64,000 nucleotides of DNA from Pelodera strongyloides (GCA_036852015.1 JAANDG010000072.1:186001-250000); one strand, 5' to 3'; numbered from the stretch's first letter, positions 1 to 13,297 are shown. Notes: generated from the letters alone by a model not told the origin. A program made the numbers and translations.

Positions 1-3000
1 GGCAACGAGCCCACAAGAGAAGAATCATCAGGCAGAATCATAATGTGCAATGGTATTGAGCCCAATTGTCCCCCGCGATCCTATTGCTATATCACCTCTG
101 GTGGATTTGCCGCCGAAGAGTATAACTGTTGTAAATCTTGGTAATCAAGAACCCATACCCGCATATGTACAGTATTTTTTTTGTTAATTTATATAAGAAA
201 CAAGAGCACAACCCAAAGTTTTTCTATTCTAATTTCACTGATATTCTTTAATCGCAGATCAACCTTCAACGTTTTCCACGCGCCGCGTCGTGCGCCGCGA
301 AATGTGTCTCAATTCAGTTTGTACTTTGATCGTCTAGTCATACGTCCCGTATACATAGTATCGCCACTCCAATCTACGTCTTTCAAATCCCTTTTTGTGT
401 TGTGGTTATTTGTGTGCCGTGTGTCATGTTCGTACGCTAATTTGGCTTTGTTCCCTAATCAGCAGCTCTCTTCCATGCAGTTGTGGAAGTTGCCTTTTGT
501 GAAGGTCACAATTTACATGTGCTTTAAATTTACTTCGATTTTTGGCGCGCTCCTAAAACTTAAAAATTTCAATAATGTAATGTTTTCAACAAAGCCAGAT
601 GTTATACGCCCATAACTCATGAAAATGCTGTCGAATGCTAACTTATAAATTATATTTGTTGTGTAGATTGTGCTTCAGATTCCTAATAAATGAATAAATT
701 AATATTTACTCAACGTGTTGTGTGGTGCTGTTGTTTTGTGGTGTGCAATGAAGCTCGTGTGAATGAATCGTATTGATGTGTTGACATTAGAACATTAGTT
801 GCAAAAACAATTTGAATGACAAGAACGATAAGCTACTATCTGTGTAATAATGGGTCAACAAAAAATATGAAATTTTCGTTCGCTGCCGTTTGGCTGACTA
901 GTGCTTCGTCTTTATTAAGCTTGGATATAAGAAAAATTACTTTGACAAAAATATAATTTTAGCTCCAAGTACTCCAAAGGTCCATCAGTTTGGTCAAGCT
1001 TGTGTTGAAGGAGTAGATTTGTGTGCGGCTGGTTTTCAATGCGTTAATGGTTTCTGCCAGTGCCAGGAGGGATATCGATTGAATCAACATGGAATGTGTA
1101 TCAAAGTATTAGAAGAAAAGGTTTGCATGCGCATATATTTTCTCAAAACGTATCCATACCGAAACGAGTTTAATAGAAGAAAAGATAGTTGCAAAATGTT
1201 CACCGATTCAGCCCCTCTCGACGTCAGGACCTCGCCCCCACGCACCCAAAATGCCGGAAAATCCCCGGACCGTACAGATTCCATCGGCATCTGAACTCAA
1301 CACAATGCGACCCCAAACTCATCCCAAAGCAAATGGGAGATCATTCGGATACACGGCATCCCCACAAAGCATAGGCTCGATTAAGGAGGCGCATGGTTAC
1401 AACACGAATCAGAAGCCATATTCCCAGCCAAACATTCCGACAGCCCTGCCTCCGGTCATCATATCTGAGACGACAACACACATCGATATCACCGATATGA
1501 AACCGTCCGCGTCACAGGGTAATTGATTTTACAGTATCAACTTGTCAGAGTACGCAATGACTCTCTTCGATGTTTTTCTTAATTATATGACTTTACATCA
1601 TTGCAGTACAAATATTTAGAACCACTGACGATGTCTTCATACCAGTCGCGAGCTATCAAGTTTGGCAGCAAGTGCACTGTATACGATGATTGCATGAAAG
1701 GATCTGAATGTATCAGAGGAAAGTGCAGGTGCCCACCAACTACTCAACTGGAGAAAGGAGAATGTGTAAAAGGTAACATGAATTGGTGAAAAAAAGGATC
1801 TTATAGAAAGTTACACGGAAAACATGACTCACGGCTTAGTACTAGTTTGTCTTTAAGGTTTGTTTTAGAGCACAGAACCGACATATCTTATCCTGGGGAT
1901 AGTTGCGCAATGGGACAACTTTGCGTTGGAGGATCCGTTTGTGATAACGATTCACGAATGTGCATTTGTGCAGCAGGACACGTTCAAGCAGGAAAACGGT
2001 GCAACAACAAGGGTCAGTAGTAAAGTAATTGTCGAAAATGTTGTCGAACACAGATTGAAGATTGAACTACCGGAAAATATTTTGTTTCGAATAAAATGCA
2101 TATCATGCCTAATTCAAAACTTCGACTAAATGCGTCATATAATAGATGCTCCTCAATTCTCCAATCCTGGAGAGAGGTGCTCCAGAAGTGGTCAGTGTGC
2201 CGGTGGCTCCGACTGTCATATGGGGAAATGTCGCTGTGACGAGTTCCATTTTGCAAGCAACGGATATTGCCGGCCGATGGGTGAGCCAATTTAGGTCGCA
2301 TAGTTAAATTAGCTCCGTTCTTATAAATAGTGCAGTCCTTACATCAGCCTATCATGTCATTTAATACTATTGACACTTTGGATGTTGTAATGTGACGCAC
2401 ACGTATATCCATCTAATGGTAAGCAGCAAGATTCACAGTTAATGTTGTTCTTTCCTTTCAGACGCCGCCAACTCTGATGTTCGAATGGATGGAAATGGCC
2501 TTCGATTCTCTTCGAAACAGGTGCCGCAACGTCCGATTGCTCAGTTCTGCGACCTTCGAAATTGCCATTTACCAAACTGTTTCTGTACTGTGTCAGGTAA
2601 AGTCATATGATTAAGAAACTGAACTATTATACTTAAATCGCTTTGCAGCAATTGTCTAATATGTGCGTTTAAAAGTATGAAAGTACGAATATTGTGGTGA
2701 TTTTAGGTCGTACCCCTCCGGCAGGACTCCGCCCAGACCAGATTCCCCAATTGGTCGTGATAACTCTTGACGATTCAGTCAATGGAAAAACCATGCCAGA
2801 TTATATGAGAATGTTCGAAACCACAAGATGGCGGTAAGTGGATCGGTGTCACGTGAACAATTACTACGGGAATCCCACATGGATGGTCATAGGAGAATTC
2901 TTTCTAAATTTGGCAGAGCTGACGAGGCAGACATTGCCGGAATGAGAGTACCGCAATTGGCACTTGGTTCAGATGCGCGACGAATCACAGAATTGGCTTA

Positions 3001-4926
3001 CTTGCATTTACACTAAAACATCACGAATGCAAAAATAGCAAGCATTTTAGAAATCCAAACAACTGCCCAGTGAAAGCTACATTCTTCATTTCTCATGAGT
3101 GGACAAACTACGACTCAGTCCAATGGATTCAGAGACAAGGACATGAATTGGCTTCAAACTCCATTGCGTGAGCCGTTGTGTTTAGGTCATATGGACAGTG
3201 ATTTACATTACCGACTGACTTACAATTAGCAATGTATTCAACAGAATTCATCATAAGCTGTCAAGTTTAGTCACGTATCACTGGAGCATGAGAACACTCA
3301 ACGTTGGTTGTCCGAGATGGATGGCCAGCGGAGAATTCTTTCCAAATTTGGCGGAGCTGATGAGGCAGACATTGTCGGAATGAGAGCACCGCAATTGGCA
3401 CTTGGTTCAGATGCGCAGTTCGAGGTAATTTTGCGGAAACCTCACGATTGCTCTGAAAATAAATAAATAAAATATGTTCAGCTTGAATCATGGGAAATCA
3501 TGAAACATTTCCTGAAATCTGTGAAAATGCCGGATCTGAGAATTTTTTTGTTCTATATGAAACGAGTGAATTGTAAATTATGATTTCAGATGATGCTTCG
3601 GGCTGGTTTCGTGTACGACAACTCAATGACGACGAATCCGGGCATTCACGGGGCCCCGTTTTGGCCACAGACAATGGACTACAAGTCCGCATTTCCATGC
3701 ACCGATAACAACTGCCCTACTAGGTAAGCCAGCGGCTTACAGTTTTATTGGGAAACACAGATATCATTCAGCGGAAACCTTTCAATTTTTGATGACTGGT
3801 AATATCAAACTTATTATTAGGGCAAGCTGATTTGTATGAGAGAATGATATACTAAAGGTTTACTCGATAATATCTTCGACTATCATCAGTATTTGTTTAC
3901 CGAGCTGCATCATAATTATGTCATTGAAGGTCGTTCCCTGGTATATGGGAGGTGCCAATCAATCAGTTCCATGGCAGTTACATGAAACAGCTCGACAGTT
4001 ACCGACGCGCCAGCATGATTCGAGCCGCAACGCATCTAAATGCCAGTGAACATGAATTGGTAAGAGCTCTCTTTGTATGCCAAGCTCAATGCCAACACTG
4101 ATTTTATATTTAGGTCTGTGAAAACGCTCAGTGTATTTTATTTTCAATTAAGTATATCAACGAGGTTCGTTTCTCTTGTAAAAGATAATACGGACAATGG
4201 TTTTAGTTCCAACTTCTCATGTCAAACTTCGACCGAGCGTACACAACGAATAAAGCCCCATACGTACTCACACTGAATGCCGACTTCCTGCATCTCAACA
4301 ACACAGAGAAAGGCATTCAAGCATTCGAACGGTGAGAGGCACTGTCGGTGATGCAATCATTCTGATGTCGATTTTTTTTCTGAATTTCTCATATTATTTT
4401 CTTGATGTTGCATATAAGTATGCATCTTCAGCTTTATGGACGAAACTTCAAAGCTAAAGGACGTCTACTTCGTCACGATGAAGCAGCTGATCGAATGGAT
4501 GAAGAAACCGACTACACTCGCTGAAGCGGACAAGGTATTTAGATCGGAAATAAAAATGTCTCGAAAACTTAGTGCTACTAAGATTAGAGGTTGTACAACG
4601 TTTATAGCTTAGGCTTCTTCTTTGGCTTAATGATAACGCTTCGCATGTGTTGTTCGAATCCATTCACTGTTCCCGCGGATTTAGTTGATACATCGGGTTG
4701 CTCTTTGCATGTTTATCTCTTGTTGAATCACTCAATTGCCCAATTATAGAGTGAAGCCCTTCGATGCCGTGTCACTCTTCGAGACCATTCCAAGGCAACT
4801 TGTGACAAGCCGAACAAGTGCAGGTATCGCACTCCAAACCTTTCAAGTCAGGAACATCAGTTCACAACCTGCTCTCCGTGTCCCGCTGTATATCCATGGC
4901 TGGAAAACCCAGTTGGAATAATTTAA
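1..4926 (+). CDS. Chitin deacetylase-like protein with EB cysteine modules (5' partial)
   Basis: Fifteen exons join in one frame (737 codons plus stop TAA 4924-4926): <1-130, 963-1105, 1212-1518, 1620-1772, 1869-2012, 2146-2280, 2462-2596, 2707-2833, 3051-3167, 3271-3424, 3590-3723, 3930-4059, 4207-4331, 4432-4534, 4750-4926. The N-terminal half has a Lustrin/EB-type segment at the window edge, then four EB-like cysteine modules (exons 963, 1620, 1869, 2146) and a Ser/Pro/Thr-rich linker (exon 1212). The C-terminal half is a polysaccharide deacetylase (NodB-like) domain: VVITLDDSVN near 2750, GHELASNSIAH at 3150, GMRAPQLALG at 3380, FVYDNSM at 3610. The family removes acetyl groups from chitin in cuticle, pharynx or eggshell matrix; it is probably secreted. 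Two expected histidines are replaced (see findings), so activity is doubtful. The first junction is uncertain: 1-144 could be the end of another gene (TAA at 142), with this gene starting at a signal-peptide-like ATG at 867. Confidence 0.85.
2879..2978 (+). pseudogene. Stranded duplicate of a deacetylase exon inside an intron
   Basis: This 100-bp stretch matches 3317-3416, the body of the exon encoding the GMRAPQLALG motif, without gaps and with 8 mismatches that I count. It lies in the intron between exons 2707-2833 and 3051-3167, so it is upstream of and out of order with the real exon. It has no usable flanking splice sites in the right phase and several changes alter conserved residues (for example Ala to Val in RAP). 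It appears to be a partial tandem duplication that has decayed slightly, or an assembly artefact. Confidence 0.8.
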
Positions 4927-6951
4927 CTTTGTGAACTTTAATATAACAATTAACTTTTATCCTTTTTTTCCTTACTCATATAATCTTAAGAATTACTTTT
5001 ATTATGCACTCCATAAGTAAGTTCATTTGTTCTTTAAACTGTATCATACGTTGAATGCTCATATATTAATACGTAGTGGAAGTTGCCACACAGAATGCCA
5101 TACCAGGACCAATTCATACGTTAAACCTCCCATTTTTTCTCTCAATTAACGGCCATGTGCATTGTTAAGGATCAACGATTTAATACTGTAGAGATTCCAC
5201 ACTAAATTCTCAATATAATACTGCCATTGTTCCTTTGTACGTATTGAAAATACCTATTTATATACAAAGTGTATTTATTGTAACTTATTTACGCCCGACA
5301 ATTCACTACAGGTATTGTGTGCGCTTTCGGACTCTGTCATACATTTCTTAGCCTACAAAGATTTTGCTTACCAATTAAATATAAAATGTTTTCAATGCAA
5401 AAATTACAAAGTATCGAAGCAAATATCTATTCCCCTTTATTGCTAATAAATCCAATTTCACTAAAACATTTATTCTAAAAGAATGTAAAGTTTAGAATTT
5501 TTTTTAGAAACTTTGGAATTTTTTTCTGCGGTACTACTGGAATGAGGCATATTGCTGCTTACCCTTATTTATAATAAAATGATTATAATTTTATTTCTGT
5601 TGTCTGCTTCTTAGGTTTTGAAAGGGAAGTATTTGCTCAAGCTAAATTAAATTTATTCGCGCGATAAAAAAACTTCACGTGCATTAATATTGACACACAT
5701 TTTGATAATATTGAAGTTTCAATTGTAGGGATTCATGGAAACCGTACAACATAATCCATTTCTGGTTGAAAGTGGTCAAGAATTTTACAATACACTTTGT
5801 TAACTCTCTTCAATAGAAACATTTTTTTCCGGATTTTCAATAACTGTAAATTCCATTTTATTTACATAATTAGCATTTCTGAGCAGGTTGAGACTAATGC
5901 ACTTTGCCACATTAACCAGTTGTTTATCTCAACAAGGTGTTTGTTTTGAACATTTCTACAAATAATTGCGGTTTTTCTCAAGAGAGGCTAATTTGTCTCT
6001 TTTTTTTCCCGCAGTAGCTAGGAACAATCCACGTCATAAAGTACGAACAGAAATGTTCCTGTTTACAGGCTATGTTTACTTGATAACAGGCGCTATCCTC
6101 ATTTTTCCAAGTTGTCATGTACTTTTCGCCCTACTGCCTGTGGTTTAGTTAACTTATTAATATTTGCACAGTTATGAGTATAATAATATATTATAATTTA
6201 TTACCTCATAAAATGCGCACAAAAACATATTATAGCTGTGTACAATGTATGCCCAAATTCAAGGGTATTAGTTAGCCAAGCACTGTAATCCCGGTAGCTT
6301 GACACTATCGACACTTACTATTAGACACATAAGCACAGATATCTCCAAAGGAAACCGACTGTGGAAGAGTACCAAATATTGTCCTATGGAAAATGAAAGA
6401 CTACTATAAATACGGATTCACTTCAGTGGAGAGTTTCTTAGGGGGTTCTTTGCGTAGATCTCTTCACCGCGCACTCCTGCTTCTAGTGTATGTCTGTGTG
6501 TTGGATATCAAGAGCGGACTCTTGTCAGGTCGTCACATCTGACGTCGTCCAATTCAATTTTCTTCTTCGACGAATCTGACAGAGGGCAAAGAGAGCATGA
6601 TCATTTTGCTCTCTCCCTGACAACGCAACAGATTCACTAACATCGTTTGCATCTAGTCTTCGGCCGAAGAACTTTCCAACCGACCATTTCAATATGATTT
6701 ACATACAATGATCAACTGTAGTGAATACATAAATACATTACGTGGAGTGCCTCCAATAAACTATGTATGTATATGAAGATAAATACCTCCGTGTTCGACC
6801 CTGTTTCAAAAAATGTCAAAATGTCCAAGTTAGCATTATTATTGAAATATGATAGTTGTATTTCGGTGGACTATTCGTTCGGTTTGCAAGAATAGTACTT
6901 CTTGACTTAAGTATCTCTTTCCTGCAATAAGTACTTATCTTTTCCAGCATT

Positions 6952-6972
6952 CCCCCCCCCCCCCCCCCCCCC
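6952..6972. repeat. Poly-C tract (21 C)
   Basis: Uninterrupted run of 21 cytosines in otherwise AT-rich DNA. Length is likely variable or mis-sequenced. Confidence 0.95.
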
Positions 6973-8562
6973 TACGTTTTATGTACGAATTTTCTTGCAA
7001 CGTGTTCTTATTGCTAGAGCAAGCTTTGTAAACAAAAACTATTTTTTTTTCGCTCAAGCTTCATCGAGGTTAAGAAATTACCAGCTCACGTTTTCTTTGA
7101 GAACAAATGTGAGATTTTCCCCGGACGAACTGTGCTGATCCTGAAATGCCTGATTTAAAAGTTGGACCACGTTTCTTTTTTCTTTGCAATCTCACACGCG
7201 AAAACGTAGCACACAACCAGAAGCTTATGATTTACTCAGCACGGTTCAAAGTTGGAGGGACAATTTGCGTCAATCCAGTACTTTTTGGCAAGTCACAGGT
7301 TACGCAACAAAGAACTCAGGCGGGACCAAAAATCGCAACCAAAATCTGCTGTATTTATCCGAATGCTCTCATCAACTTTAATATCCGCAACCAGTGTTTA
7401 TATAATATCGAATCGAAAATAGTTCATGTTCCTTGCATTTCAATGGTTCCTTGCGTCAAATTGGGTGACTCTCCGTTTATGAAGTTAATCTGTATATGGC
7501 GCTCATCCTTTTCTCAAATCTCGGACACGAAGAACGAGCGTCCACCACATGCCCCACAGGGCCACCAGACAATAGGTCACTTTCAAAGGGGGCAATCCCC
7601 ATTTCACGTCCAGACGTCATGCAGATTGCCTTAATACATGTGTTGCATCTTAACACATTATACTTCTTGCTTAGCCTGACTGGCGAAATCCTAGTACAAC
7701 TTTCTCAAGCTATTTTAAGATGAAGATTACTCTGCCTCACCGGCAATTAGTCGAGAAAGAGCAATTATAAGTAGTTCGGAGAGGATCCATTTCGCTAATT
7801 GTATTTTCTACTACTACACTTTTTAGATTTGATGTCCTTTTGTTTTGTAACTGAGTATAATGTGCGTTCGTGTACGTATTCTGTGCTTTGCAATCAAAGA
7901 AATTGACTTGTATCACTTTGCAAATGTTCTAGCCGACCAAATTAAAACCCCTTATTTAATTATTCTACTCTTTCACTTTGAACTCATTGCCCAATTCATC
8001 CAGCTCCAGTGCTGCCCCTCCGATGGGATAATAAATCAGCTTGCGGGTCGTCGCCACGTCCTTCCAAGACACTTTTCACGCCCAAAGTTAATTAACTAGA
8101 GAAAACGATCAACTCTAAGACATTGGACTCAGAGCCTCGTGGAGCTAAGGACTTGCAAACCCTGCTTGGGTCATATCTTCCATTTCTGCGTTCGAAATAC
8201 GATAACAGGCAAAATGCATGCATTCCATAGCCTTTTTTTGCACCAACGTTATATTTTTTTGCAGACCACACCTTAAGGTACAAATATGCAATAAAGCGGC
8301 AATGATATTTCATCTCATAATAATATGCAGATAGCTTTCCTCACCTCAACCTCATATACATATGCGCCTTTCATCAATGCTATCCAGACGTTTCCTCCCA
8401 TGGGAGGCATGGGAAAATGCAATGATTATTTATTGCCAACTTTGTTTTGTCGGCCGACGATTTTTATTGAAAGACCTATTTTTGAAAGCCGAGTTTATTT
8501 TCAAGCGCTACACTTTTAGGATCTGATTCCTATTTAAATGTTAGCGTTGCATGTACATGTAC

Positions 8563-9245
8563 GTACGTATTCGCCCCGTATTTTACGACTAAACTCACAA
8601 ATTAGTTGTTTCATGACATGGAAACAACCACACCCAGGGATCCTAAATAAAAATTGCAGGGTTTTTAATCGGCGTATAGGTTATTCTGCTACGATTTATG
8701 AAACTGAGTACATATCTTATTATGGGAAAGGTGACGTCACAAAGGTTTTAAAAATCATGGCGGAAAGCACATTTGTGATCTTTATGTTTCATGACATGGA
8801 CACGAATGTATGTATTCGCCCCACATGTTTGCGAGTAAACTTACAACTTAGTTGTCTCATGAAAGCCCCCGTATACGACCCTCGACAAGTTCATTTTCAT
8901 GTTTCATCTCTTAGCGTCAACATTTAAAGATGTATGTTGTGTGTTCGCTAGATCACATGGTTGAGAAAGAACGGGTTGAAGAAGTGACTAAGAGATGTCT
9001 TGAAGAGCTTTTACGCCTTTCAACGAGCCCAGCCAGGCGGACGAGGATTCCCGTTACTGGAGCATATCCGCTGGTTGCCTTAGATATAGTTTTTTTTGTC
9101 GGGTTCACAAAGTAGTGCGAACTTTGATCACCGTAGCATTTGCTAATTAGAGGAGAATCACTTAAAACGTTGGTACCTTGAGGTCTTATAATGGGAACGA
9201 CGACGTCACGAAGATTTTTAGAAGCAAGCCGGAAAGCCCTTCCAG
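8563..9245. repeat. Diverged direct repeat, two copies
   Basis: The block starting TACGTATTCGCCCC near 8563 recurs in diverged form as TGTATTCGCCCC near 8806, each followed by similar TTAGTTGT-TCATGA segments. The later block CTTATTATGGGAA-GTGACGTCAC-GGCGGAAAGC (8717-8768) recurs as CTTATAATGGGAA-GACGTCAC-GCCGGAAAGC near 9185-9238. The second copy carries about 200 extra bases in the middle, including the open frame 8930-9115. The origin is unknown; it could be an old transposon fragment. Confidence 0.6.
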
Positions 9246-10267
9246 AATATGTTAGTAAGTGGTGCTTATATGTTCATCATCTTAAGTGCTGGAGAGGGAA
9301 AATTTATTGCATTTGTGTTATATGTATTCAGCTTCAGAAATCATAGCAGAATAACCCCTAAGCATAATAATCCTCATAATCACTTTCATACTATCCGAGC
9401 AATAAGCAGCTTTTTTTGCATTTGTCATCACTGTTATCCAGAGTGTTTCACTTATAATTTTAGGTAATTTTCTGCTTCATGTGTGATGTTTGATGACTTT
9501 CTGATCTCTCAGCTGCTATTTTAAGACTCTCGCCTCAATTATCAGGTCATGCTCCTCTAATTCGACAAGGTCAAAACTTATGATCCGGTTCCGTCTATTC
9601 GGCGTCTTTCAAAAGTGATTTACCGTGACGAAAGAGAAAAAAAGTAAAAAGGAAATTCATAGGAAAAGAGCAATTTTCTCGCTCCACATTGCTCAGTTCC
9701 TGGTTTTGCTGTTTCTTTTCGTGCTAGTTGTTTGTGTACATGTAGAAATAATGATTGGGTGATATTACCAAAAGACAGAAGAGTATAATAATTGACAGAC
9801 AATGTTTGTAGCAAATAATATTCAGTTGTTAATTCTACGAAATTTTTAAGACGCCGTTTCTACGAAACCAATATGGATAGCGCCCCCTTTGTTGTCCCAT
9901 TCGAATGAAGTGTTGAAATATTGACGTAATAATGTAATGCAAAAAGCACATTTGATTGACTTAATTGTTGTCCCAAAGTTGCATTCAAATCTTAGGACCA
10001 GTTCAAGCTAATCATGTATTTCCAAAACCTTGAATGCTTTTGAGAATTTTGGTTAGTTGAAACGATTGCCCACACAACTTCTTCGTCTGGATAGTATGAC
10101 AAATCGCCTGAACTCCTTTCTGACGATATTTTTCTCTTGCCCTTTTTGTTCAAAAGATGAAAATTTTAAATCGCACCCTTTTGGGGAAACCCTTATTTCA
10201 GACTTCGAAAACAATGTGAGGTGGGTGGATGCATAAAATCTTAACATGCTAAATCATTTATCATTAA

Positions 10268-10596
10268 CCAGCCGGCTACGCCGCCCGAGGCGACTTTCTA
10301 TTACATTTATTTTATGCATACATGAAACGTGGATTCAAAAATAGTTACAAAAAAATTTTTGTAGCTAAAATCCCCGCTTCGTTGTTCTTTTTGTTGCTGT
10401 AGATTTGCATGTTCTTTGTTGTACTTCGAGCGCCGCCGACTCGCACGGCTGATGCGGCACACGCATTCCATATATGCATCCTTTTTACAGGTTTTGTGAT
10501 AGGTGCGTTTACGTAACGCACATCATCCAAACACACAATCAATCAAACATCCAAGAAAACAAACAAACAAAGCTCCAAACTTTATATAATAAGATT
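10268..10596 (+). repeat. Dispersed repeat, copy 1
   Basis: It begins CCAGCCGGCTACGCCGCCCG and ends with a CAATCAAACATCCAA/CAAACAAA simple-repeat tail followed by CTTTATATAATAAGATT. A second copy in the same orientation lies at 55275-55653, inside an intron of the calponin-like gene. The shared ends and internal divergence suggest a non-autonomous retroposon-like family, but no coding capacity is visible. Confidence 0.75.
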
Positions 10597-13226
10597 ATTT
10601 GGTTCGAGCAAGATACCGTGTAAAAAAAGGATTAGTTGCAATCGAAAATTACGCGCAGACGAGTTAAACCGCGATTTCCGTTTCAATCAGATTGGCTATG
10701 TGTTAAACAGAGTTTATCTCTCTAATTCGAGATCAGATGTCAGACGGACAGTGTGAGTGCTCGTGGTCTCCATTATCTCTATCTATATCTCTAATTCTCA
10801 ATTTCTCTGTATTTGTTTCCCTGTCTCTCTTATATATCTTCCTCTGTCTCTCTCTCCTGTCTCTCCTCAATTTTACTAAAGTATCCGATTTCTTGGCACT
10901 CCAGAATTCCTAATTCAGAAATGTTTGCAGTTCTTTGTCTTTGGCTAACCTTCACGATCAACTCCAGATCCCCCCAATCCAATACATCTTTTTGGTTTCC
11001 GTAGAATTCCTCTAAGAAAGCAAACACGCATTACGTATTTGCATAGGATCATATGAGTATTACATTACGACCTTTTTTCAACAAAAAGTGTCATTTCCTG
11101 TCAGCAGCATTGAACGAATTCTAAGGCCAACTTTCGCGCAATCTTTCATGTTAGGACGAAGCGTAGTTCGCGAATGTCAACTGTTTACATTACGTTCCAA
11201 GGAGGCTTTGAAAGTCAAAATCATAAATGTTTGAAACTATATATAATAGTCGGTTTGTCATCAAATGTTATCTCACGTTTTTTTTTACAAAATTACAAAT
11301 ACAATAAGTAGAGTACACGAAGGATTTCAATTTGATCGGCGTAGGCATATTAAAGTACGCGATTGACATTATTAATTTTTTTCCATTTCGTCTATGCAAA
11401 AATTTATCTTCTTACGTGTCCGTAGTTTTAAAATTTTGGAATTCGCCTACTTCTTCAAGATTATCGTGAGAAAATACAATGCTCAATTCTCATGTTTCTT
11501 TCTCCTTCAAACAAAGGAGCGGGCTGACAGTTCTAAAGTTTTATTTTAATTTATGGTTACCTCCTTTGTTGTGTTAAACATATAAGCGTTTTCATTTCAT
11601 ATACGTATTAGTATCTCATTTGCATGCGCAGGCAAATAAGCATGCTTAAATATTTAGACAGATAGACTGTACAAGTTTCTACACTGTGCAAAATTCGAGA
11701 TTAGAGAATTGTCAACAAATTCGTAAGCGCCTAATCAGATTTTAAATTTGTTTGTGATTATGTTAATCAAATCTTATTTTTTTATGCTGAGCGATCATTC
11801 TTCATTGGGTTCCAACAATTAGGAAAACTGGTGGTGAAGTTATTTATATTATCTATTTTACCGAGAAATTGTACTCGATGTTACTATATGCAATAGCCCA
11901 ATGGCAGTTTTCTCGTTTCTCATATGTTTTCTCACAATCATAAATATCCTTCACCAACAAAATTTACTGGTTTTCGAAAAAAGACCAGAATTCCCGCCCC
12001 ACTCGCGCATACAAACGGTGTTGCTGTTTCTAGTTGGGCTCTGGGAATATTCACAGAACAGGTAATGTAAAAAAAAAATGATTTTAACTGCTTTGCAACG
12101 TGCAGCGTCGACAGAAAGGTCGAAACTAATACAAAAAATACCCGCGTCGTGTACACTACATATAATCGTCACTCAGTCTTCCACAAAAAGCAGCATATTT
12201 ATTGGCCTTGTGAGTTTATGAAATGGGCCTTGTCTTGGATACGAATTGGATAAGGCTTCCTCGAATAAGACAATCAAAGCTATTCTTTGGTCCAGTTATT
12301 TCGCCATTATTTATATGGATTTCTCTTGAACCATCTCATAACACCAAATGCGCATAGAAGAAATGTTGAAAATAAAGAGGCACATTGCTCAATTCAGTCA
12401 TAGATTGTTTTGATTTTCGCCTTCTTGCCTGCTAGTTTCGTTGGACGCTTCCAGACGGACTAGACGGATTACATGCAAGTTATGGACGCCCAGCTCAGAG
12501 ATTTATAGATTTTCGATAATCTCACAAGTGCGAAACAAAGTCCATACTGTACGTATAGTTCGTGTGAACACAAGGTATGAATTCCATAATAAGCGCCAAT
12601 TTTTCAAGCACGACTGAGAACTGTCAACTCCAGGGTTGACACAGAATTAATGAGCCATATGTGCACTTATATTACACATTCAGGGATAGGAAGGGCATTT
12701 TTCCTACTTGCTGGTCAACAATATCATCCTAATATTGTCTTAACCAAAATTTACGCATTGTTGTACTATATGTTCCTCTAGACGTAGCGTACGTGCTGAG
12801 CCTTTGTATAGTCGTTTTACGGCAACAATATTAAGCTTATTACCCCCACACAGCCAATCGTTCCTTCGAAAAGTAATGTTATAAACATGTTTAGTTTACT
12901 ACAGACCCATAAATTTTATTAGCTTATAATCTGGACATTGCTCAAGGAAACAAAATTGGTGTTTTCCTTTCGGAGGCATAGCTGAGGGTCTTTTCATTGC
13001 ACTAATCTCCAGATTACAGTTTTACGTATTATTTTTGGGATTATGCTGATAAGCAAAACAATGAAACAAAAATAACGTTCATTGTGTGCCAATTTAGGTC
13101 GTAAAGGCTTGCCCTCTTGGACCACCAATTTAGGGTTTTCTCCGCGGACTGAAGCTTTTTTCCGAAATACACTTTTTTTTAAAGCGGTATACCAAATTGC
13201 TTTACCGCTTTTGTATTGCCGTCTAT

Positions 13227-13297
13227 AGATTGTTCGTTTCCTCGGTATCTTTCAAGAGTTATGATTGTTCGTTCCCTCGGTATCTTTCAAGAGTTAT
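13227..13297. repeat. Two-copy 35-36 bp tandem repeat
   Basis: The unit GATTGTTCGTTTCCTCGGTA plus TCTTTCAAGAGTTATG occurs twice in a row with a single T/C difference in the visible core. Confidence 0.8.

Noticed and set aside
181..615. 144-codon plus-strand frame
   Set aside because: No recognisable protein features; lies in the region best explained as intron or flank of the deacetylase-like gene.
7146..7634. 162-codon plus-strand frame
   Set aside because: No motif, no start or splice context, and composition like surrounding non-coding DNA.
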